Positions 1-8,106 of a DNA stretch of 64,000 nucleotides are shown here, piece by piece. Position numbers and translations under genes: made by a program. The notes under the pieces are model-generated. The model saw nothing but the letters and a program-made list of their open reading frames with translations. It was not told the DNA's origin and searched no databases. The number at the start of each line of letters is the position of its first letter. Position 1 is the stretch's first letter. The DNA comes from Clostridiales bacterium (GTDB lineage Bacteria; Bacillota; Clostridia; Oscillospirales; Oscillospiraceae): the NCBI GenBank assembly GCA_004556965.1, contig SFFE01000007.1, forward strand, positions 1 to 64,000, in the 5' to 3' direction.

Positions 1-127
1 AAGGGCCGTAATGGCCGGATAAAGTTTCGAATTTGTCTCGTTTCTTGCTGCTATCCCTTCCTCTTTGGGCAAAACTTGATTTATTCAGCGTTTACTCAAA
101 GGGAAGGCTTCGGGTGCGTGCGGTTTT

Positions 128-514
128 TCATTTGCTGCTCTGCACCTTCCATGCGGCGGCTGCGTCCGCGCGGGTGAGCACCCACGGGCGGCTGGTGTGC
201 GGCGTGTTGGTTTCGGTCTCGACATAGTCCGCGAGCAGGACGATGGTGTTCCCGTCGTCCGCTGTGCCGCTGCCCGCGAGGTAGGATTCCAAATACGCCT
301 CGCTGTACGCGAGCCGCGTCAGGGTGCAGCCGCCGAACTCCTTGCGAAAGCGCGCCATCGCGCAGTCCATTGCGCCGCGGACGTCCGCCTCCGAAAACCG
401 TTCGGACGCACCGGGCGAGAGCTGCACGCCGCGCGTGCTGCCGGGCTCTCCGCAGGCGGCGAGCAGCGGCAGACACAGCGCCAGCGCAAGCAGGACGCAG
501 ACCGTGCGCTTCAT
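128..514 (-). CDS. Small predicted lipoprotein of unknown function
   Basis: The 128-residue product begins with a lipoprotein signal peptide: a basic start MKR, a leucine/alanine core and a lipobox LLAAC that places the lipidated cysteine at residue 21. The mature part of about 107 residues has no domain I recognise, so its role is unknown beyond probable anchoring to the outer face of the membrane. The ATG overlaps the stop of ruvX in an ATGA arrangement, so the gene is translationally coupled as the last gene of a folC-ruvX-lipoprotein operon. The frame stays open far upstream, but only this start gives a signal peptide. Confidence 0.75.
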   Translation of the reverse strand: MKRTVCVLLALALCLPLLAACGEPGSTRGVQLSPGASERFSEADVRGAMDCAMARFRKEFGGCTLTRLAYSEAYLESYLAGSGTADDGNTIVLLADYVETETNTPHTSRPWVLTRADAAAAWKVQSSK

Positions 515-936
515 GCCCGGCCGTCCTTTCCGCGCGCGCCCAGATACCCCTCCAGAATGAGACTTGCAGCCACGGCGTCCACCGACTGGCGGTGCTTTTT
601 TTCTTTTTTGCCGTTGGCGCGCAGGATACCGTGCGCTTCGATGGAGGAGCGCCGCTCGTCCCAGAGCACGACCTCCAGCCCCGTGGCTTCGTGCAGGCGC
701 TGCGCCACCATGCGGCTCTTTTCCGCGCGCGGGCCTTCCGTGCCGTCCATGTTCTTCGGCAGGCCGAGCACCAGCAGGCCGACGGCGTTGGCGCGCGCCT
801 CCTCCGCGATGCGCGCGACGGCGCGGTCGAGATTCCACTCGTTGAGCGTCCACGCGCGGCCGCACAGGATCGCCGATTCGTCCGACAGCGCCAGCCCGAT
901 GCGCTGGTCGCCGTAATCAATGCCCATGATTCGCAT
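511..936 (-). CDS. ruvX: RuvX/YqgF Holliday-junction resolvase-like nuclease
   Basis: This 141-residue protein is the RNase H-fold YqgF/RuvX nuclease, linked in other bacteria to Holliday junction resolution and to 16S rRNA 5'-end processing. The N-terminal acidic strand reads MGIDYGDQRIG, followed by LGLPKNMDG, WDERRSS and a C-terminal SVDAVAA, all typical of the family. An upstream in-frame GTG exists at 945, but AAAGGAG lies 8 bases before the ATG at 936, which decides the start. It follows folC closely and overlaps the lipoprotein gene downstream. Confidence 0.92.
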   Translation of the reverse strand: MRIMGIDYGDQRIGLALSDESAILCGRAWTLNEWNLDRAVARIAEEARANAVGLLVLGLPKNMDGTEGPRAEKSRMVAQRLHEATGLEVVLWDERRSSIEAHGILRANGKKEKKHRQSVDAVAASLILEGYLGARGKDGRA

Positions 937-941
937 GAGAG

Positions 942-2210
942 TCACTCCTTTCGGAAGCAGCGGCGGATCTCGCCCGCCATGTAGAGCGAGCCGGTTGCGC
1001 AGACCACGCCGTCCGCGCCCGCCATCGAGAGCGCCGTCTCCACCCCGTCGGGGACGGCGGCGCAGGCCGTGACGGGCTTGCCGTACCGCTGCAGGTGCGC
1101 CGCCAGCGTGTCCGCCGGCAGGGCGCGCTCGCTCTCCGGCGTGACGGCGACGAACGCGGCCGCCTGCGGCGCGAGAATGTCCGTCATCGCGGTATAATCT
1201 TTATCGGCCAGCAGGCCGACCAGAAGAATTTTTCGGTTTTGGGGGAAGTATCGCTCCAGATTCGCCGCGACCGTCTCGGCGCACTGGGGGTTGTGCCCGC
1301 CGTCGAGCACGAACCACGGCGCGCGCTGTAAAATCTCAAACCGCGCGGGCCACGAGACGGTGCGCAGCCCCTCGCACACCGCGCCGTCCGGAATCGCCCA
1401 GCCCGCGTTGCGCAGCGCGCAGACGGCTTCGAGCGCGACGGCGGCGTTTTTGCGCTGGTGCGCGCCGAGCAGCGGCAGCGAGAGCGCCGCGCCGCCCCGG
1501 TAGCGGAAGGTCTGCCCGTCCACGGAGTCGGTCAGCGGCTCGATGGCGGAAAAGTCCGCTTCCGTCAACGGCACGCCGCGTTCCCGGCACGCATCGCGCA
1601 GCACGGCGGCGGCCTCCGGCGCCTGCTGATAGGAAACGGCGCGGGTTCCCGGCTTGATGATCCCGGCCTTTTCAAACGCGATCTGCGCCACCGTGTCGCC
1701 CAGCACGGCGGTGTGGTCGAGTCCAATGTTGGCGATTACGGCGCACTCCGGCGCGCGGATGACGTTCGTCGCGTCGAGCCGTCCGCCGAGGCCGACCTCC
1801 AGCACCACAATGTCGCACTGCTGGTCGGCGAACCACAAAAACGCTGCGGCGGTGACCAGCTCAAACTCCGTGGGCGGATCGGGCATCGCCGCCACGCACG
1901 GGCGCAGCCGGTCGCACACGGCGGCCAGCTCCGCGTCGGTGATGGGTGCGCCGTTGACCTGCATCCGCTCGTTGAAGCGCTCGATGAACGGTGAAATGTA
2001 CAGCCCCGTGCGGTATCCGGCGGCGCGAAGGACGGATGCGAGCATCGCGGCGGTGGAGCCTTTCCCGTTCGTCCCGGCCACGTGCACGTAGCGCAGCGTG
2101 TCCTGTGGATTGCCGAGCAGCGACAAAAGCTGCTGCACCCGCTCCAGACCCGGCCGGGAGCCGAGCCACGAGACGCCCGAGATGAATTCCATTGCCTGTT
2201 CGATGGTCAT
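942..2210 (-). CDS. folC: Folylpolyglutamate synthase / dihydrofolate synthase
   Basis: The 422-residue protein adds glutamate to dihydropteroate and to reduced folates in the cytoplasm. The Mur-ligase type P-loop GTNGKGS is at residues 46-52, followed by SPFIERFNERMQ, the LEVGLGGRLDATN segment, GLDHTAVLG, and HNPQCAE in the C-terminal domain. The start at 2210 has AGGAGG 7-8 bases upstream; the frame extends further 5' but without a ribosome site. It heads the folC-ruvX-lipoprotein operon and is divergent from the AEC permease. Confidence 0.95.
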   Translation of the reverse strand: MTIEQAMEFISGVSWLGSRPGLERVQQLLSLLGNPQDTLRYVHVAGTNGKGSTAAMLASVLRAAGYRTGLYISPFIERFNERMQVNGAPITDAELAAVCDRLRPCVAAMPDPPTEFELVTAAAFLWFADQQCDIVVLEVGLGGRLDATNVIRAPECAVIANIGLDHTAVLGDTVAQIAFEKAGIIKPGTRAVSYQQAPEAAAVLRDACRERGVPLTEADFSAIEPLTDSVDGQTFRYRGGAALSLPLLGAHQRKNAAVALEAVCALRNAGWAIPDGAVCEGLRTVSWPARFEILQRAPWFVLDGGHNPQCAETVAANLERYFPQNRKILLVGLLADKDYTAMTDILAPQAAAFVAVTPESERALPADTLAAHLQRYGKPVTACAAVPDGVETALSMAGADGVVCATGSLYMAGEIRRCFRKE

Positions 2211-2243
2211 GCGCGCTGTCCTCCTGATAAGATTAGATTTTAA

Positions 2244-2272
2244 ATTATACCACATCCCGCGCCGTACGGCAA
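2244..2272 (-). promoter_or_regulatory. Promoter of folC operon
   Basis: On the minus strand a -35 TTGCCG (2267-2272) and a perfect -10 TATAAT (2244-2249) are separated by 17 bases, about 34 bases before the folC start. It is nearly back to back with the AEC permease promoter. Confidence 0.65.
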
Positions 2273-2281
2273 CCGGGCAGG

Positions 2282-2310
2282 TTGCGTTTTCTGTCGGTTT
2301 GCGGTACACT
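2282..2310 (+). promoter_or_regulatory. Promoter of AEC permease gene
   Basis: TTGCGT (2282-2287) and TACACT (2305-2310) are spaced by 17 bases and lie 34 bases before the GTG start. The two divergent -35 boxes are only 9 bases apart. Confidence 0.6.
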
Positions 2311-2344
2311 GAACCGGATACGACAAGCGAACGGGGGTGGATGT

Positions 2345-3283
2345 GTGGAAAACTTTCTGCTATCGGTCAACGCGATTCTGCCGATGTTTTTGACGATGGC
2401 GGTGGGCTATCTGTCGCGGCGGCTGGGGCTTTTGAAGCGCGAGGATGTGTTCGGAATCAATAAGATCGCGTTTCGCGTGTTTCTGCCGTGCCTGCTGTTT
2501 TACAACGTCTACTGCTCCGATCTCGCTTCCGCGATCCGGCCAAGGCTGATGCTTTATGCGGTGGGCGGCGTTCTGATCGTGTTTGTGTGCGCCGTGGGCT
2601 TCGTGCTGCTCACGGAAAAGGAGCCGGCGCGGCGCGGCGTCATGATCCAGGGGCTTTTCCGCAGCAACTACGTCATTATGGGGATTCCGATCGCGAGCGC
2701 CCTGCTCGGCGATGCAGGCCTTGGCCCGGTTTCCATCCTCATCGCCGTGATTGTGCCGATCTTCAATGTGCTGTCCGTGGTGGTACTGGAGGTATTTCGC
2801 AGCGGGCGGCCCCAGCCGGTGAAGGTGCTGGTGCAGATTTTGAAAAATCCGCTCATCATTGGCTCCGCGCTCGGTATTCTTGCGCTGCTGCTGAAAATCA
2901 CGCTGCCGGGCTTTCTCGTTTCGGCGGTCAAGGGGATTGGCAGCGCGGCGACGCCGCTGCAGCTGTTTTTGCTCGGCGCGTTTTTCCGGTTTGACGGGCT
3001 GCGGCAGTATCGCCGCGAGCTTACGACCGTTACGCTCGGAAAGCTCGTCGTGGTGCCGGCGGCGCTTTTATCCGCCGCCGCGCTGCTGGGCTTCCGGGGC
3101 GTGGAGTTCGTGTCGCTGCTCGGCATCTTCGCCTCGCCCACGGCGATCAATTCGTTCACCATGGCGCAGCAGATGGGCGGCGACGAGGAGCTTGCGGGCG
3201 ACATTGTCATTGTGACGTCCGCGGCCAGCGCGTTCACGTTCTGCGGCTGGATTTTCCTGTTCAAATCACTGGGCATCTTTTAA
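2345..3283 (+). CDS. AEC-family (auxin efflux carrier-like) permease
   Basis: This 312-residue integral membrane protein belongs to the AEC/bile-acid-type transporter superfamily, whose bacterial members move small organic acids such as malate or malonate. It has about ten hydrophobic segments in two halves, with family features such as YLSRRLG near the N terminus, FRSNYVIMGIPIA in the middle and FASPTAINSFTMAQQMGGD near the C terminus. I chose the GTG at 2345, which gives VENFLLSVN, because GGGGGTGG lies just upstream; the frame is also open from 2282. The substrate cannot be told from sequence. It is monocistronic, followed by the palindromic element. Confidence 0.85.
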   Translation: MENFLLSVNAILPMFLTMAVGYLSRRLGLLKREDVFGINKIAFRVFLPCLLFYNVYCSDLASAIRPRLMLYAVGGVLIVFVCAVGFVLLTEKEPARRGVMIQGLFRSNYVIMGIPIASALLGDAGLGPVSILIAVIVPIFNVLSVVVLEVFRSGRPQPVKVLVQILKNPLIIGSALGILALLLKITLPGFLVSAVKGIGSAATPLQLFLLGAFFRFDGLRQYRRELTTVTLGKLVVVPAALLSAAALLGFRGVEFVSLLGIFASPTAINSFTMAQQMGGDEELAGDIVIVTSAASAFTFCGWIFLFKSLGIF

Positions 3284-3289
3284 AAAATA

Positions 3290-3540
3290 CCGGGCCGGGA
3301 GACAGCGTCTCCCGGCCCGACAATTTGTTCAAAAAGCCTCGCAGAGTTTCGCCGCGCGGCCGCGGCGAAAGAGAATTCAATCATTTTCTCCGGCGACATG
3401 TGCGGTGGAGAAAATACTGCTCGGCCTGCAAACGTACGCGCGCAGCGCGTGCGTTGAAGCAGGCCGCGTTCCCCCTTTGGCAAAAAAGCTTGCTTTTTTG
3501 CCAGACGCATCAGGCCGGGAGACAGCGTCTCCCGGCCCGG
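3290..3540. repeat. Palindrome-rich intergenic element with 27-bp inverted ends
   Basis: About 250 bases between the AEC gene and trkH hold six hairpins in a row. Both ends carry the same 27-base sequence, itself a palindrome: GGCCGGGAGAC, loop AGC, then GTCTCCCGGCC (stems at 3291-3319 and 3513-3537). Between them are TTTCGCCGCG/CGCGGCGAAA (3347-3370), ATTTTCTCC/GGAGAAAAT (3383-3415), a long hairpin with outer CGGCCTGC/GCAGGCCG and inner AACGTACGCGC/GCGCGTGCGTT (3422-3466), and GGCAAAAAAGC/GCTTTTTTGCC (3479-3502). On the minus strand the left hairpin is followed by GTATTTTTT and can end trkH transcription. There is no coding potential. It could be a miniature palindromic mobile unit or a structured RNA. 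Confidence 0.75.
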
Positions 3541-3548
3541 CGTTTTGG

Positions 3549-4988
3549 TTATCTTCTTTTCCACATTGCCGGGACGAACAGCAGCAAAATGGGGTAAATC
3601 TCCAACCGGCCCAGTAGCATCGCCAGAATGAGCACGAGCTTGGACAGCGGGGAGAAGATCGCATACGACCCCATCGGGCCGACGAGGGACAGTCCGGGAC
3701 CGATGTTGGACAGGCACGCGAGCGCTGCGCTGAAATTTGTTGCGAAATCGAACCCGTCGAATGAAAGGATCAGCACGGCCAGCAGTAGCCCCAGCAGATA
3801 GATGAAAAAGAACGAGAGCACCTTGTGCACCGTATCTTGATCCACCGGCTTTCCGTCGAGCCGCACCTGCTCCACGCAGCGCGGGCGCAGCATCCGCTTG
3901 ACCTCCGTGGCCGCGGATTTGAGCAGAATGATGACGCGCGACACCTTCAGACCGCCGCCGGTGCTGCCGGCGCAGCTTCCGATGAACATCAGCAGCACGA
4001 GTATGGTCTGCGAATACTGCGGCCAGAGCGTGAAGTCCGCTGTGGCAAAGCCGGTCGTCGAGATGATGGATGCGACCTGAAAATAGGAGTACCGCAGCGC
4101 GGTGAAAATGCTGCCGTACTGTCCGGTGATGTTGAGCGCGATGGTGAGAACGGCGAACGCGATGATGCCGAGATACCAGCGCAGCTCCTCGCTGCGCAGC
4201 GCCTCGCGGACGTCGCCGATGATGACGAGGAAGTACAGGCTGAAGTTCACGCCGAACAGGATCATGAACGTGCCGGTCACCACGTCGATGTAGGTGCTGT
4301 CGTAGTAGCCGATGCTCAGCGCGCGTATGGAAAAGCCGCCGGTGCCCGCCGTGGCGAACGAGTGCACCAGCGCGTCGAAAAAGCTCATGCCGCCGCACAG
4401 CAGCAGGAGCGTTTCGACCACGGTCATGACGATGTAGAGCAGATACAGGATACGCGCGGTCTTGCGGATGCGCGGCACCAGCTTGCCGACCGTCGGCCCC
4501 GGCACCTCGGCGCGCATGATGTGCATCGACCGGTTGCCGGCCATCGGCAGGATGGCCATGATGAATACCAGTATGCCCATGCCGCCGATCCAGTGCGCGA
4601 ACAGGCGCCAGAACTGCGCGCCGTGCGACAGCGATTCGATGTCGGTCAGAATGCTCGCGCCCGTCGTCGTCAAACCGGAGACCATTTCGAACAGCGCGTC
4701 CAGATAATTGGGGATCTCCCCGCCGATCACGAACGGAAGCGCCCCGAACAGCGCCATGAAAACCCATGAAAGCCCAACGATCAGAAAGCCCTCGCGCGCG
4801 GTGATCGCGGCATTTCTGGCGCGCACCCGCCAGAGTATAAGCCCGACCAGCCCCGTTGCGGCGGCGGAGATCAGAAAGGGCAGCGGCGTTTCGCCATAGC
4901 ACAGCGCGGTGACCATCGGAAGGATCATCAGCGCGGCTTCAATGCACAGAACACGGCCAAGCACCTGCCAAACCATGCGATAATTCAT
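3549..4988 (-). CDS. trkH: TrkH/KtrB-family potassium uptake subunit
   Basis: The 479-residue membrane protein is the pore subunit of a Trk/Ktr potassium importer. It shows the repeated M1-P-M2 design with pore-loop filter segments such as SGLTTTGAS, FATAGTGGFS, ISTTGFATAD and the C-terminal SNIGPGLSLVG. GSCAGSTGGGLKVSR is a highly conserved cytoplasmic loop. The start at 4988 is preceded by GAGGGA; an upstream ATG at 5036 lacks a site. No TrkA/KtrA regulatory subunit is adjacent, so its partner must be encoded elsewhere. Confidence 0.93.
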   Translation of the reverse strand: MNYRMVWQVLGRVLCIEAALMILPMVTALCYGETPLPFLISAAATGLVGLILWRVRARNAAITAREGFLIVGLSWVFMALFGALPFVIGGEIPNYLDALFEMVSGLTTTGASILTDIESLSHGAQFWRLFAHWIGGMGILVFIMAILPMAGNRSMHIMRAEVPGPTVGKLVPRIRKTARILYLLYIVMTVVETLLLLCGGMSFFDALVHSFATAGTGGFSIRALSIGYYDSTYIDVVTGTFMILFGVNFSLYFLVIIGDVREALRSEELRWYLGIIAFAVLTIALNITGQYGSIFTALRYSYFQVASIISTTGFATADFTLWPQYSQTILVLLMFIGSCAGSTGGGLKVSRVIILLKSAATEVKRMLRPRCVEQVRLDGKPVDQDTVHKVLSFFFIYLLGLLLAVLILSFDGFDFATNFSAALACLSNIGPGLSLVGPMGSYAIFSPLSKLVLILAMLLGRLEIYPILLLFVPAMWKRR

Positions 4989-5068
4989 CAATGTTCCCTC
5001 AGCTTTATCCGGCAGCACGCCGCCGGGCATTTTCATCCTGTCTGCCGGTCTGCGGCAGATGTCTTTTT

Positions 5069-5097
5069 ATCTTACTACGGTTATCGCCGTTTGTGAA
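5069..5097 (-). promoter_or_regulatory. Promoter of trkH
   Basis: Minus-strand TTCACA (5092-5097), 17-base spacer and TAAGAT (5069-5074), about 80 bases before the trkH start. Confidence 0.5.
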
Positions 5098-5135
5098 GTG
5101 CTTTCCGGCGCAAAAACGCAAATTTTCCAACCGGG

Positions 5136-5164
5136 TTGCATTTTCCCGCCCGGCGTGGTACACT
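5136..5164 (+). promoter_or_regulatory. Promoter of SDR gene
   Basis: TTGCAT (5136-5141) and TACACT (5159-5164) with a 17-base spacer lie 55 bases before the ATG at 5220. Confidence 0.6.
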
Positions 5165-5219
5165 GACACATACTTCAAATTTCGGAACGATCGGCGCTTG
5201 CGCCGGGGGGAGGTACACT

Positions 5220-5984
5220 ATGAAAATTGCAGTTGTCACCGGAGCGTCCTCCGGTATGGGGCGCGAATTTGTCTACGCGCTGGACAAGGACGAGCCGTTC
5301 GACGAGATCTGGGTCATTGCGCGCCGCACCGAGCGCCTGCAGGCGCTCTCGGACAAGGTGCGCGCCAAGATCCGCCCCATCGCGCTCGACCTGCTCGACA
5401 CGGCGAGCTTCACCGCCTACCGCACCCTGCTCGAGCAGGAGCAGCCGGAGGTCGCAGTGCTGGTGAACGCGGCGGGCTTCGGCGTGTTCGGCCCGTTTCT
5501 GGAGCGCCCGCTGGAGCAGCAGCTCGACATCATCAACCTGAACGACCGCGCGCTCACGGCGATGAGCTACCTCACCATCCCCTATATGCACGAGGGAAGC
5601 TGCATCTACAACATGGGCTCCATGTCCTCGTGGCAGCCGGTACCGTATATCAACGTGTACGGCGCGTCCAAGGCGTACGTGCTCAGCTTTTCCCGCGCGC
5701 TGAACGTGGAGCTCAAGCCGCGCGGCATCCGCGTGATGGCCGTCTGCCCCGGCTGGATCACAACGGAGTTTTTCGACCACGCGGTGACGGATGACACGGT
5801 CAGCTACTTCAACCGGTATTACGGGCCGGAGGAGGTCATTGCCAAGGCCCTCAAGGACATGAAAAAGCACAAAGACGCCTCCGTTCTCGGCTTTCCGGAG
5901 CGGATGCAGGTGCGTCTGGTCAAGCTCCTGCCGACGAAGCTCGTGATGAAAACGTGGTGCAAGCAGCAGAAAAAGCCATATTGA
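5220..5984 (+). CDS. Short-chain dehydrogenase/reductase (SDR) family oxidoreductase
   Basis: A 254-residue classical SDR. The nucleotide-binding glycine motif TGASSGMG is at residues 7-14, the NAAG motif at 83-86, a serine-rich stretch SMSSW near 134-138 and the catalytic pair Y147/K151 in VYGASK. The C-terminal tail of about 45 residues is basic and ends KQQKKPY. The start is set by a GGGGGGAGG site 8 bases before the ATG. It is a single-gene unit; the substrate is not predictable from sequence or neighbours. Confidence 0.88.
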   Translation: MKIAVVTGASSGMGREFVYALDKDEPFDEIWVIARRTERLQALSDKVRAKIRPIALDLLDTASFTAYRTLLEQEQPEVAVLVNAAGFGVFGPFLERPLEQQLDIINLNDRALTAMSYLTIPYMHEGSCIYNMGSMSSWQPVPYINVYGASKAYVLSFSRALNVELKPRGIRVMAVCPGWITTEFFDHAVTDDTVSYFNRYYGPEEVIAKALKDMKKHKDASVLGFPERMQVRLVKLLPTKLVMKTWCKQQKKPY

Positions 5985-5994
5985 AAAACGATAA

Positions 5995-6019
5995 GCCCCG
6001 GTTCACGCAGAACCGGGGC
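5995..6019. terminator. Bidirectional terminator, SDR / histidine kinase
   Basis: A 10-bp stem GCCCCGGTTC/GAACCGGGGC with a 5-base loop lies between the converging SDR and kinase genes. CTTTTG follows it on the plus strand and CGTTTTTC on the minus strand. Confidence 0.8.
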
Positions 6020-6034
6020 ATTGCTTTTGCGTGT

Positions 6035-7360
6035 TTACGTCTCCAGCGGCAAAATCAGCTCTGCCGTGAAGCCATCGGCCTCCTTATAGGTGCAGAATTC
6101 GCCGCCCAGCAGATCCATGATCGCGCCGCACGTGCGCAGGCCGATGCGGTTGCTCTCTACCTGACCGGAGAGCTGCTTTGTCCGGTTGGCAAAGCAGACG
6201 TGCAGCGCGCCGTCCTCTACGCCGGCCAGAATCGTCAGCCACTCGTTCGGATCGGCGTACTTTTGCAGGTTCGACATCAGGTTATCCACCACGCGCTTGA
6301 GCATGTGCACGTCCGTCCGCACGCGGCACGGCGTCTGCAGCGTGACCGTGTTCACCCGAAAGCCGTGCCCGCGCAGCTCCGCCGTGTACTCGCCCAAAAG
6401 CTGCTCCAGCAGAATCTGCGCGTCGTAGGTCTCCATCTGCAAGTCCTGCTCCTGCCGGCCGAACACAAGGAAATAGCGGAACATCTCGCCCGTCAGGTCC
6501 TTGAGCCGGTAGGCCTTGTCCAAGCTGGAGCGGACATACTGCCGCAGCTCCTCCGGCAGCCGGTCCTGCTCCATCTCCAGCAGCTCCAGATAGCCGATGA
6601 GCGAGGTGAGCGGGTTGCGGATGTCGTGCGACAGGGCGGTGATGAGGTCGCTGTTGGCCTGCCACGCCGTCTGTTCGCCGCGCGCCCGCTCGGCAATGGC
6701 GTCGCGCATGTGGTTGACGTCCTGCGCCAGCCGGGCCAGCTCGTCGCTGCCGGTTGCGGAGATCGGCTCGAGCAACACGCCGCTGCTGACGGCGTTCACC
6801 TCGGCGGACAGACGTGAGATCTTCCGCGTGACGCTGTGCGTGAACAGCAGCATGATCGTGATGAACACGGCGAACGCCAAGCCCAGCACCACCATCTGCG
6901 CCGTGAAATACAGGCCGCCCTCCGAAATGTCGCACACCGCGACCTGAAACACGCCGTCCGAAAACGCCAGCGGGAAAAAGCCGTAGCCCAGATTGCTGAT
7001 GTCAGCCGGCTCAATCCCTTTCAGCAGCTCCTCCGTACCCCACCAGCCGGTCTCATACGGCTCGTCTCTGTTGCGGTACACGATGACGCTGGCGTTTTCT
7101 TCCGCGCGCGCCCACGCTTCCAGCGCGGCCGCGTCGCCGGATGCGACGCCGTTTTCCGTCACGTACTGCTGCAGGCTGCGCAGATGCCCGATGTTCCGCT
7201 CGGCCACGGCTTCGTCATTCATGTACCAGCGGTCGATCCCACGCTCCGCAAGCCAGTTTCCGCCGAAAAACAGCGCCACCGCCAGCGCGAGCGCAGCCAG
7301 AAGCGTCAGCGTCATTTTGGCGTTCAGGGAGTTCAGCCGCCGTCTGAGCCGGTTAGTCAA
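6035..7360 (-). CDS. Membrane sensor histidine kinase
   Basis: The 441-residue kinase has two membrane segments (about 16-36 and 155-174) around a 120-residue extracellular sensor, a HAMP-like linker, then the HisKA helix with SHDIRNPLTS and the phosphorylated histidine at residue 245. The ATP-binding domain keeps the N box (DNLMSNLQKYAD) and a glycine segment NRIGLRTC, but I see no DxGxG G1 box; it also ends close to LPLET. The ATG lies 8 bases inside the end of the response regulator gene, so the pair is translationally coupled. The signal is unknown. Confidence 0.9.
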   Translation of the reverse strand: MTNRLRRRLNSLNAKMTLTLLAALALAVALFFGGNWLAERGIDRWYMNDEAVAERNIGHLRSLQQYVTENGVASGDAAALEAWARAEENASVIVYRNRDEPYETGWWGTEELLKGIEPADISNLGYGFFPLAFSDGVFQVAVCDISEGGLYFTAQMVVLGLAFAVFITIMLLFTHSVTRKISRLSAEVNAVSSGVLLEPISATGSDELARLAQDVNHMRDAIAERARGEQTAWQANSDLITALSHDIRNPLTSLIGYLELLEMEQDRLPEELRQYVRSSLDKAYRLKDLTGEMFRYFLVFGRQEQDLQMETYDAQILLEQLLGEYTAELRGHGFRVNTVTLQTPCRVRTDVHMLKRVVDNLMSNLQKYADPNEWLTILAGVEDGALHVCFANRTKQLSGQVESNRIGLRTCGAIMDLLGGEFCTYKEADGFTAELILPLET

Positions 7361-8045
7361 TTTGATACCCCTTTCCCCAAACGGTGCGGATCAGCGTCGG
7401 GTTGGCAGGGTCGTCTTCCAGCTTTTTGCGCAGCTTCAGAATGTGCACCATGACCGTGTTTGCGGACGAGGGCATGAATTTTTCGTGCCACACGTTTTCA
7501 TAGAGCTTTCGCGTCGCCACGGCCTGCCCCCGGTTTTCGATCAGGTATTGCAGCAGCTCGAACTCCGTTTTCGTCATCTCAATGGGCACGCCGTTTTTGC
7601 AGACGGTGCCGCGCTCGCGGCTGATCTCCAGCGCGTCAATTACGGTCGGCGCGTCACCCTTGCCCTTGTAGACCCGGTAGCGCCGCACGAGCGATTCCAC
7701 GCGTAAAAACAGCTCATGGTTGGAAAACGGCTTGACCAGATAGTCGTCGCCGCCACTGTGATAGGCCTCGCTCTTGTCGACGTCCTGCGCCTTGGCGGTC
7801 AAAAACAGCACCGGCGCCACGGACAGGGCGCGGATCTGCCCGCACGCGTCGATGCCGTTCAGATCCGGCATCATGATGTCCATGATAATCAGGTCAAAAT
7901 CCGGCTGGGCGCGCACAAGCTCCACGGCCTTCCGGCCGTTTTCCGTCTCCTCGACCGCGTAGCCGCGGGAGGTCAGCAAAATGCGCAGAATGTTGCGAAT
8001 ATCCGGCTCGTCGTCCACGACGAGAATGCGGATGGGAGTTTCCAT
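7353..8045 (-). CDS. OmpR/PhoB-family response regulator
   Basis: This 230-residue protein has an N-terminal receiver domain with the acidic pair DDEPD at 11-15, the phospho-acceptor D56 in IIMDIMMPDLNG and the conserved lysine in FLTAKAQD. A C-terminal winged-helix DNA-binding domain ends with the TVMVHILKLRKKLE and TVWGKGYQI signatures. Candidate starts are ATGs at 8069, 8051 and 8045; AAGGGG lies 9 bases before 8045 but only 3 before 8051, so 8045 is preferred. It is the cognate regulator of the overlapping kinase, and both may be read from the upstream Crp/Fnr gene. Confidence 0.92.
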   Translation of the reverse strand: METPIRILVVDDEPDIRNILRILLTSRGYAVEETENGRKAVELVRAQPDFDLIIMDIMMPDLNGIDACGQIRALSVAPVLFLTAKAQDVDKSEAYHSGGDDYLVKPFSNHELFLRVESLVRRYRVYKGKGDAPTVIDALEISRERGTVCKNGVPIEMTKTEFELLQYLIENRGQAVATRKLYENVWHEKFMPSSANTVMVHILKLRKKLEDDPANPTLIRTVWGKGYQID

Positions 8046-8106
8046 ATCCATACACCCCTTTTGTGCCATCCTACCACATTCTTCGGCTGTGCGGCAGGGG
8101 GAAGCG

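Noticed and set aside
33..227. Small open frame at the left edge
   Set aside because: No ribosome site and overlaps the lipoprotein gene; the first 127 bases show nothing I recognise.
3290..3540. CRISPR-like repeat pair
   Set aside because: Only two copies and the spacer is itself made of hairpins; no cas genes nearby.
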